Below, piece by piece: positions 60,401 to 64,000 of a stretch of 64,000 nucleotides of DNA. This DNA comes from Ostrinia nubilalis (Eukaryota > Arthropoda > Insecta > Lepidoptera > Crambidae). A model generated the notes under the pieces. The model was not told the origin of the DNA. It was given only the letters and a program-made list of their open reading frames with translations, and ran no database searches. The DNA lies in the NCBI RefSeq assembly GCF_963855985.1, contig NC_087096.1, positions 2,542,001 to 2,606,000 on the forward strand, written 5' to 3'. The position numbers and the translations under genes are program-made. The first letter of the stretch is position 1, and each line of letters begins with the position of its first letter.

Positions 60401-62761
60401 ATATGCTCAGATAGCCCACATAGTTTTAAGCATACTCAAAATGAGAAATATTTATGTATATCCTATTGAATGAGTGGAAGGGAAGAGGGGTAAGCTTTTA
60501 GGACACTATGTCTTCGCCATTTGACCAGTAAGTTTAGAAGCCATTTTCACTTCTTCAGTTATAAAATCAGTCAGACAAAATGCAGTTTTTTCATTATCTT
60601 CTCTCTGAAGGTAATATTGATATCTCAATAACAACCACAGCGAAAACAATGCGGTGTGCTAACTTCTTGTCAGTTTCCGCTGATAACATCAACTGTGGTA
60701 ATTGTGGTGAAAAGCCAAATGGTTACGTTATTTTGATTCAACATGATGGGAAAGAAAATAATGTTGAAATGATATAAACCTTGTTGTGCTTTAGTATTAT
60801 CAGAGTAAATACAAATGAGTAGGTAATCTTCATAGAAACGCACCGAGCGCGATTTATATGTGAGCGCGCCAATACGTATGCGGCGCGCGCACACACTGAC
60901 AAAATTCGGCGCAACACCCCGCTAATCCCCGCTAAAATGTGTCAGTGTGTGCGTGCACCGCATACGTATTGGCGCGCTCACATACAAACCGCGCTTGGTG
61001 CGTTTCTATGAAGATGACCTACTCATTTGTATTTACTCTGGTATTATTGGGGAATGGTGTCAAATGCCCAATTAGGTGAAAATTGCACTCACGGTCGGCA
61101 TAGACGTCGCCGTGTAAGTCCAACGCGGTAAGGTTGATGCTGTGCAGCAGTTGGTTCTTCCTCCACACCTCCAAGTATTGCTTCTTCACATCCTTGTCCT
61201 TTTCTTCACGAATGACTGCCTTGAACGTCTCGCGAGGCGACACTGATGAGAGCACCCTGCAAAAGTGGTATAATTATAAATAATAAATATCCTTGGACAT
61301 TTTACACTGCGCTTCTAGTCCCAAACTAAGCGAAGCTTGTACTATGGGTACTAGACAACGGATATAAACATACTTAAATACATTTTTTTTTTAAATACAT
61401 ACATATTATACATAGAAAACACCCAGTCCAATACAAACAAATATGTTTATGCACACAAATGTTTGTACTGTGCGGGAATCGAACCCGCAACCTCCGGAAT
61501 AGTAGTCCGTTTCGAACCACTACACCAAACGGTATGACGTCATTCAATGCTCTCTTCGCCAATTTCTGAGCAGTGTTGCTAAGTGGTGCGCGAGTTAACT
61601 ATTACGGCTATTCTTAGCATCCATTCAGATCATTGAATTTAACTGGCTCAGAATTTTAGAACGAAAAACTCCATAATAGAAAGACATGGGTCATAACGCG
61701 ACATTTATGAATGAGTTACATTATGTACTCACGGCTTGAAGTTTCGCCTGCTATGCTGCAGCCGAGTTCACAAACAGAATCTTTCTATTTTAGTTGAAAT
61801 GAAACGCGAAAGTTTAAAATCTTATAAAAAATCCCAGTTATTTTTAACTTGATATTTTTTTTAGCACAATATATTTTTTTAAATTGAAAAAATGTTTCCT
61901 TTCAAATTTCATCAGATTTAATTAACATACTTTTTTACATCCTCAGTATCATTTTACATCTTAATAAGCTCGCAAAATGTGTATATTGTGACCCCTTTAC
62001 CTATCCTATTAAAAAAACTAAGCACAGCTGCTTTATAAATCTACGGTCTACACTAATATTGCAAAAAAAAAACATTTGATTGTTTGAATTGAATAGGTTC
62101 TGAAACTACTGGATTGATTTGAAAAATTATTTCACCATTAGAACCCTATATTATTTCTGATGAACATAGGCAGTATGAAGTTCGCAAGATCAGCTAGTGC
62201 TATAATAAAATAATACTCACTCAGTACTAATATCAATTCCAAATTCACTCTCTGCTATCACATTGAAGCTGTCATTCAACACATAGTTGTAAAGGAACTT
62301 AGTGTTCTTCCCTTTATCTAGATTCTTGACTGACCACCTTGATGATATTTTGGTACCATGTTTAATAAGCCTACCGCCCAAAACGGAAGGTATTTTTGAC
62401 AATGTTTTGTAGGCATTTATCATATTTTCAATCTGTAAATACAATGAAAATATTTTTTTAAGTCATAGAATAGGAAGTAGTATGTTTTGCTTCACATTCA
62501 CTACCAAAAGTAGAATTTATTTGATATTATAAGTCTTATGATTTGCCTTAAATGGTTTGCAAGTTAGTCGACATAAATCCAATTAATTGTCACCCAGTAA
62601 ATGCAGAAAAAATATTAAGAAAGAAGTTTTCTAAATCAACCAGGCTAGGAACCTAAGGCCTCTTTCATAGAGTCATCCACAACATTAGTCATAGCAGTAG
62701 GTATATTATGTACATACAATACAAAAATTTGCCAACATACCTGTGACGCCATTTTGATCAT
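42440..62761 (-). CDS. APEH: Acylaminoacyl-peptidase (acylamino-acid-releasing enzyme), 14 exons
   Basis: Exons in order: 62761-62741, 62432-62221, 61256-61093, 60363-60209, 55764-55627, 53700-53571, 52533-52400, 50301-50130, 49708-49593, 49023-48876, 46974-46843, 46105-45808, 43950-43741, 42539-42440. Together they give 2130 nt, 709 residues plus stop (human APEH is 732). Every phase matches. The first half is the beta-propeller (YVAEKKLPK, DWGEQLVGK, LKFCTNRPS, VRSPRFSPEG); the second half is the alpha/beta hydrolase. Catalytic residues are Ser566 in GGSHGGF, Asp654 in GSGDKRVP and His685 in DDNHSL; HGGPH at 486-490 forms the oxyanion hole. The cytosolic enzyme releases N-acylated residues from blocked peptides. 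Translation may start at the first ATG or at the fourth codon (MASQ). A minus-strand AATAAA lies at 42270-42265. Confidence 0.95.
43292..43457 (-). pseudogene. Partial copy of APEH exon 13 (Asp exon)
   Basis: This 166-bp block copies 43721-43886 with few changes, including GSGDKRVP and the donor. It lacks the 5' third of the exon. An in-frame TAG-TGA lies directly before the copied part, so it cannot be spliced in frame. The copy sits between exon 14 and the true exon 13, and both copies abut the same MITE end. Confidence 0.85.
43477..43708. mobile_element. MITE between the two exon-13 copies
   Basis: Inverted ends GGGCGCGCAACGAAAGTTGA and TCAACTCTCGTTATGCGACC lie in a TATA context. The right end of the same element is also found at about 43265, next to the partial exon copy, so the duplicated unit included it. 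Confidence 0.7.
44029..44265. mobile_element. hAT-like MITE with 8-bp target duplication
   Basis: The ends CAGTCTTTCCCAAAGT and GTTTGGGAACCGCTG are inverted, typical of hAT termini. GTTTAGAC flanks both sides (44021-44028 and 44266-44273). It lies in the intron between exons 13 and 12b. Confidence 0.85.
44456..44615. mobile_element. MITE, TACGCCCGTATTCACAAAC ends
   Basis: The left end CGCCCGTATTCACAAAC pairs with GTTTGTAAACGGGCG on the right. A CAGGGTGTTTG motif at about 44438 stands just outside the left end. Confidence 0.55.
44738..45029 (-). CDS. APEH: APEH exon 12b: diverged alternative nucleophile exon
   Basis: This is a second intact copy of the same module, 292 nt, open throughout, with acceptor TTTAG and donor GTAAGTG. 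It reads INYRGSTGHGDANV, LPGNTGND, then YGSSYGGFIVGH, so the GxSxGG elbow and serine are kept while neighbours change; NPLIDMAT matches NPVTDVAT of 12a. By eye about a third of residues are shared with 12a. Start phase 1 and end phase 2 equal those of 12a, so it can replace 12a but cannot be added to it (both together would shift the frame). An isoform with it would be 707 residues. Retained open frame and splice sites despite strong divergence argue for selection. The alternative is a relic of a second APEH gene. Confidence 0.8.
45808..46105 (-). CDS. APEH: APEH exon 12a: canonical nucleophile exon
   Basis: It carries INYRGSTGGGQ, the nucleophile elbow VGGSHGGF (Ser566) and the ending STDIADW, all close to the vertebrate enzyme. 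It starts in phase 1 (Gly codon split with exon 11) and ends in phase 2 (Trp codon completed by exon 13), between TTGCAG and GTAAGTG. Its 298 nt keep the frame when joined to exons 11 and 13. Confidence 0.95.
46475..46593. mobile_element. Hairpin MITE in the intron before APEH exon 12a
   Basis: The ends CAGTCAGCGTCAAATAGTTC and GAACTACTTGACGCTGACTG pair, and GGCCAAAAAGTT pairs with AACTTTTTGGCC further in. The whole 119 bp folds as one hairpin. Confidence 0.8.
46633..46823. mobile_element. Hairpin MITE next to the APEH exon 11 donor
   Basis: Arms starting AAGTCCGGTCGCCGAGCAG pair for about 55 bp, including GACCCCAAGCTACCCATCC. The core is GC-rich (CGCGCGCGCG). The element ends 19 bp from the exon 11 donor at 46842-46841. 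Confidence 0.85.
47030..47435. mobile_element. Palindromic MITE split by a family-B SINE
   Basis: The outer arms AAAGAGCTCATAGACTAGTT and their complement flank a minus-strand SINE (about 47070-47404). The SINE head reads GGTCTAGTGGTTAGACC with B box GGTTCGATTCC; its tail matches 11600-11690. The SINE landed at the centre of the older palindrome. Confidence 0.75.
47640..48480 (-). repeat. Tandem partial copies of APEH exon 10 and its donor flank
   Basis: Four to five copies of the 3' half of exon 10 (minus strand TGGGTGCGAGTGAGCGAGGC through CAGCTTACGCATGAGAAT) lie in the intron after exon 10, at a spacing of about 150-170 bp. Each has a foreign 5' end (GGCGGTACGGTTCACATT) in place of the exon's start and acceptor, so none is a usable exon. 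The 188-residue open frame across them is in the wrong frame for APEH. Confidence 0.75.
48472..48840. mobile_element. MITE with about 70-bp inverted ends
   Basis: The left arm ATAAATATTGCACATCGACC...GTAGAGCGTTATC pairs with GATAACGCTCTACG...GGTCGATGTGCAATATTTAT on the right. It separates true exon 10 from its partial copies. Confidence 0.75.
48876..49023 (-). CDS. APEH: APEH exon 10 (functional copy)
   Basis: Acceptor CTTTACAG and donor A/GTATGT bound 148 nt. The product LFVSRMPTAGTEADARWVRV aligns with the GFLPSAGKEQSVLWV region of the vertebrate propeller and ends in QLTHENSEDSV. Only this copy has the 5' half and an acceptor. Confidence 0.85.
49203..49402 (+). mobile_element. Short non-autonomous Helitron
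   Basis: It starts TCTATATTTATAAAAGAAAG after an A and ends GCCGGGTCAGCTAG before a T. The interior ACTCAAGAACGGCAGAACCG is the common lepidopteran Helitron text. It lies between APEH exons 10 and 9. Confidence 0.85.
49798..50010 (+). mobile_element. RTE-type LINE fragment
   Basis: The plus strand reads RIAKLKWQWAVHVTRRTDVR, then PLNRWTEDLVKVVGS, which is the C-terminal part of RTE reverse transcriptase ORFs. It is partial and lies antisense in an APEH intron. Confidence 0.7.
50130..50301 (-). CDS. APEH: APEH exon 8, with a GC donor
   Basis: The exon encodes SEVSTIIDIV, SFHGLYCQALPERC and VLFSTPQQTEVRSYVVN. It ends ...AACTTAG and is followed by GCAAGTG rather than GT. AG/GCAAGT is the usual consensus for GC-AG introns, and the join to exon 9 (Glu codon split 1+2) keeps the frame. 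Confidence 0.88.
50359..50535. mobile_element. MITE, CTAGGCGCAGACCACCGAC family, copy 2
   Basis: It has the same termini and interior as 2666-2840. It lies in the intron between exons 8 and 7, about 60 bp from the exon 8 acceptor. Confidence 0.75.
50690..52330 (-). repeat. Tandem array of APEH exon 7 copies in CT-rich DNA
   Basis: Copies of exon 7 with its donor (minus strand AGGGACAG/GTAAG) recur with the donor-equivalent exon end at 50856, 51073, 51277, 51483, 51762, 51976 and 52190, plus a remnant at about 50690-50780. The functional copy at 52400 follows. Spacing is 204-217 bp except one gap of 279. Five copies carry the same 4-base expansion in a CCAACCAACCAACAACC tract that breaks the frame; the one ending at 51073 keeps the exact exon 7 protein; the one ending at 51483 is internally deleted. 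All lack the TTTCAG acceptor, and purine-rich sequence (minus strand) stands there instead. Confidence 0.85.
52400..52533 (-). CDS. APEH: APEH exon 7 (functional copy)
   Basis: TTGTGTTTCAG precedes the exon and GTAAGAAAG follows. The product has VRSPRFSPEGDLVWLQ and GGPHHACHALVMMKKGQ, matching the SSPRLSPDQ...IVYLQ and PHHQCSQL region of the vertebrate enzyme. It is the only array member with both splice sites and an intact frame. Confidence 0.92.
52600..53240 (+). mobile_element. LINE C-terminal fragment interrupted by a SINE
   Basis: 52620-52872 reads QQIKRRKWNWIGHTLRRDP, KQALDWNPQGKRKRGRPKQT and TWSEIKHI, a LINE reverse transcriptase C-terminus. After the SINE (52881-53147) the same frame type resumes as AQDRTQWRTVVDALCS. 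The LINE tail is therefore older than the SINE. Confidence 0.75.
52881..53147 (+). mobile_element. tRNA-derived SINE, family A, copy 2
   Basis: A box TGGTGTAGTGG, B box GGTTCGATTCCCGG, body GCAGAAATTGAAATGATGAA and a TTTATTTATTTATTTAT tail are all complete. It is inserted in the LINE fragment 52600-53240. Confidence 0.9.
53912..55131. mobile_element. hAT-like non-autonomous element, 1.22 kb
   Basis: The ends TAGTGTCCGACCGAAAC and GTTTCGGTCGGACACTA are inverted. The 8-bp duplication GTGAGTTG flanks it (53904-53911 and 55132-55139). Subterminal regions are arrays of TTTCGG/TTTCGT motifs, as in transposase-binding repeats. No transposase frame remains. Confidence 0.88.
54716..54974 (+). mobile_element. 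tRNA-derived SINE, family A, copy 3
   Basis: GCCGTTTGGTGTAGTGG, the B box GGTTCGATTCCCGG and the family body are present, ending in ATTTATTTATT. It sits inside the hAT-like element. Confidence 0.88.
55262..55587 (+). mobile_element. Family-B SINE body, interrupted
   Basis: TCCTCCGTGGTTAAGGATTC...CTTCCACCTTCGG and ...GCCAAGAGCTTCCTCGTTG match the SINE bodies at 11600-11690 and 47070-47404. About 170 bp of other sequence is inserted in the middle. The tRNA head is missing. It ends about 40 bp from APEH exon 5. Confidence 0.6.
55797..56112. mobile_element. MITE containing a second MITE
   Basis: The outer ends GGCCAACGAGAAGCGATAC and GTATCGCTTCTCGTTGGCC are inverted. Inside, 55926-56046 has its own ends (GGGGTGCACCATCTTACTTT and a complementary ATAGATGGTGCAACCC). 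Confidence 0.7.
56144..58365. mobile_element. hAT-like element, 2.2 kb, carrying a LINE
   Basis: The ends TAGGGGTTGCAAGTCCCGG and CCCGGGAGCAAACCCTA are inverted, and GGTAACAG is duplicated exactly on both sides (56136-56143 and 58366-58373). The subterminal parts are rich in CCGGGAAA/GGGAATTCCCGG motifs. No hAT transposase is seen; the middle is filled by the LINE at 56385-57955. Confidence 0.88.
56385..57955 (-). pseudogene. Degenerate non-LTR retrotransposon with RNase H
   Basis: Minus-strand frames, broken by shifts near 57780, 57220 and 57050, carry in order an RT thumb (YLGVTFDQKLIWNSHL), ALWLYTAVVRPIITYA, an RNase H domain (INSDSQAALLAL, WVPGHSNIEGNEVADELA) and a Cys/His segment (CRFCHTEEETAMHVLCSC). 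The 3' end is a (TAA)n-like run (AATAATAATAATAG). RNase H plus TAA repeats point to the I clade. The copy is 5'-truncated within the RT and inactive. Confidence 0.85.
59246..59761. mobile_element. MITE, CAGTGTGAGTCACGTTAAAG ends
   Basis: Arms of at least 100 bp (through ACTAGACCTATTTTTATCG and AAAAAATTTTTGAGATTTTT) are inverted, with TA at both ends. The arms are nearly identical, so it is probably recent. Confidence 0.85.
59764..59994. mobile_element. MITE, TAACAGAAGGTAAACTC ends
   Basis: The 17-bp ends TAACAGAAGGTAAACTC and GAGTTTACCTTCTGTTA are perfect inverted repeats flanked by TA. It shares its left TA with the element ending at 59761, so the two abut. Confidence 0.8.
60801..61040. mobile_element. 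MITE, CAGAGTAAATACAAATGAG ends, intact copy
   Basis: Near-perfect arms of about 100 bp run through GCGCCAATACGTATGCGG. GTATTAT stands on both sides (60794-60800 and 61041-61047). It ends 52 bp from the donor of APEH exon 3 and is the intact form of the split element at 53783-55253. Confidence 0.85.
61278..61532 (-). mobile_element. tRNA-derived SINE, family A, copy 4
   Basis: Minus strand head CCGTTTGGTGTAGTGG and B box GGTTCGATTCCCGC, then the family body and an AT-rich tail. It starts 22 bp upstream of the exon 3 acceptor on the minus strand, leaving little room for the original polypyrimidine tract and branch point. Confidence 0.85.
62090..62197 (+). mobile_element. Helitron 3' end
   Basis: ATAGGTTCTGAAACTACTGG ... 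TTCGCAAGATCAGCTAG followed by T is the 3' half of the short Helitron family seen at 49203-49402. The element ends 24 bp from the donor side of exon 2. Confidence 0.6.
62741..62761 (-). CDS. APEH: APEH exon 1, start codon exon
   Basis: It encodes MIKMASQ and ends at a CAG/GTATG donor in phase 0. A TTTTCAG at 62777-62771 upstream could be the acceptor of a 5' UTR intron. Either ATG (62761 or 62752) may be used. Confidence 0.75.
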
Positions 62762-62770
62762 ATGATCTCT

Positions 62771-64000
62771 CTGAAAAGATGATGAAGCATTTAGTAAATT
62801 TCATAAAAAGCTTATAACTTCTTAAAAAACAACGTAACATTGTGTCTCCAAGTGATAAATGTTCAATAAAATTATAGGTAAATTGAAAATTACCAACATT
62901 AGACAGATAAGTTTATGTTTTCAGTTGAGCATCTTTGTAGGGAGAGTACAATAGATTATAGCCTGACCAGGAACATAAAAACCCTGGCATAGAGGCGCGT
63001 CAATTGCATTTGATAGTGCAACACCGAGTACAGTCGTACCTGTGTTAAATTAATAGGCTAACTTTATGTATCAGGATTCAGGATTACGGGCTAATTTGAT
63101 ATTTTCATAAAATAACGAAAAAATATTATTATAGGTAACCTGGTTTAAATAAATTAAATAAAACCATCAATCGAGCTAGTAGGATTTATTTTATTATTCA
63201 TCAATAATCAAATTCAGAACTTGAATATTCAACTGCAATGTCTGCTCATGAACGCTTCAAACTCGGTACTTCTTTCCCAATGGACAACACGCATAAGTTG
63301 TAATATTAAGTTAAATTATGACTTAATTTAAAGTTTAGATCACACACATTACACTAGTTTTTATTTCACCTCAATCCATCCAGTATTACCGAAGATAGAG
63401 CCTCGAGAAGTTTACGGACTTTTTAAAATTTTCAAAAATTTCCAATATTCGCGCGTGACGTCACAACATGATTTTGCAGCCCCCGCACGTTAACCCATTT
63501 ACCACTTTTTGTCTTTTTCCAACTAAAATAAAATTTTACCTAACTGACAACTGTTGTTGGTTGTCATCGTTCAATCACATTTTAAACTAGGCGCTAAAAA
63601 GTTACCATTATTATGCCACCTATTGCCAATTTTGTGCACTATGAAGCCATTTTTACATTTATGCACTTAAATATAAATTTTCTGGAAAAATAACCAAGTT
63701 TGTGTCTTTGTGCTCAATAACAAGTAAATAGTCCAGTTATTTGTTAATTTTACTTGGAAAGTTTTCCGGAATTTTTGAAAATTGGTGAATAAATAGATTT
63801 CGCTATATGTTCTTTCCGAATTTTGTGACCTAGTTTATAGCCGTGCGCGCGCCCGCCTTATTGAAAAAAATCCGCCTTATAAAAGGTTTTTGACAACTAC
63901 TTTTTTCATTTTATTATTTTTTGACATAGACAAGCTAAGAAGCTTTGATAAATGTGATAAATTTCATGTAATGTAAGTTAAATAGATTTAGAGTTGTGAA
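62771..64000. other. Region upstream of APEH; no gene recognised
   Basis: This should contain the APEH promoter (minus strand). A short GC-rich tract (TGCGCGCGCCCGCC) lies at about 63843. No second gene, TATA box or recognised element could be supported up to the window edge. Confidence 0.4.

Overview
The window looks like lepidopteran (moth or butterfly) nuclear DNA. It is AT-rich and repeat-dense, with GT-AG spliced genes. Its repeats are typical of Lepidoptera: tRNA-headed SINEs, RTE-type LINE tails ending in ATGATG runs, short Helitrons ending in CAGCTAG before a T, and many TA-flanked CAGGGTG...CACCCTG miniature elements. No species can be named from the sequence alone. Nothing bacterial, organellar or viral was recognised.

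Layout. 1-26.8 kb is gene-poor. Its only convincing coding piece is the first coding exon of a galactokinase (minus strand, 7782-7949). Around it are MITEs, a 37-bp minisatellite (3993-4197), LINE and SINE scraps, a Helitron (22898-23384) and two large palindromes (10569-12279 and 13418-14240). 26.9-30.6 kb (+) is a complete five-exon RabGGTB, the Rab geranylgeranyltransferase beta subunit (333 aa); its first intron holds a young 5'-truncated retrotransposon with an open frame. 30.9-33.1 kb (+) is a complete three-exon GMC oxidoreductase (605 aa). 36.0-37.5 kb (-) is a two-exon FoxJ1-like fork head factor with a GC-rich upstream region. 42.4-62.8 kb (-) is a complete acylaminoacyl-peptidase (APEH/AARE). 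Its 14 reconstructed coding exons join in frame to 709 codons plus stop, and the Ser, Asp and His of the catalytic triad are in register with the vertebrate enzyme.

The most unusual part is APEH. Four of its 14 exons have extra copies at the locus. The exon carrying the nucleophilic serine exists in two diverged, intact versions (45808-46105 and 44738-45029). Both have the same asymmetric splice phases, so only one can be used per mRNA: the arrangement expected of mutually exclusive exons that swap the active-site module. Exon 7 has seven upstream-facing copies at a 204-217 bp period in CT-rich DNA, most of them frameshifted by the same 4 bases. Exon 10 has several partial copies. The 3' part of the Asp-bearing exon 13 is duplicated next to a MITE. 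One intron is GC-AG.

The APEH introns also hold datable nested transposons: an hAT-like element inside a MITE with a SINE inside it (53783-55253), and a 2.2-kb hAT-like element with an 8-bp target duplication that carries a degenerate RNase H LINE (56144-58365).

The genes do not form one pathway. RabGGTB lipidates Rab GTPases, the GMC protein is a secreted or anchored flavoprotein, FoxJ1-like factors control ciliary genes, and APEH removes N-acylated residues from peptides.
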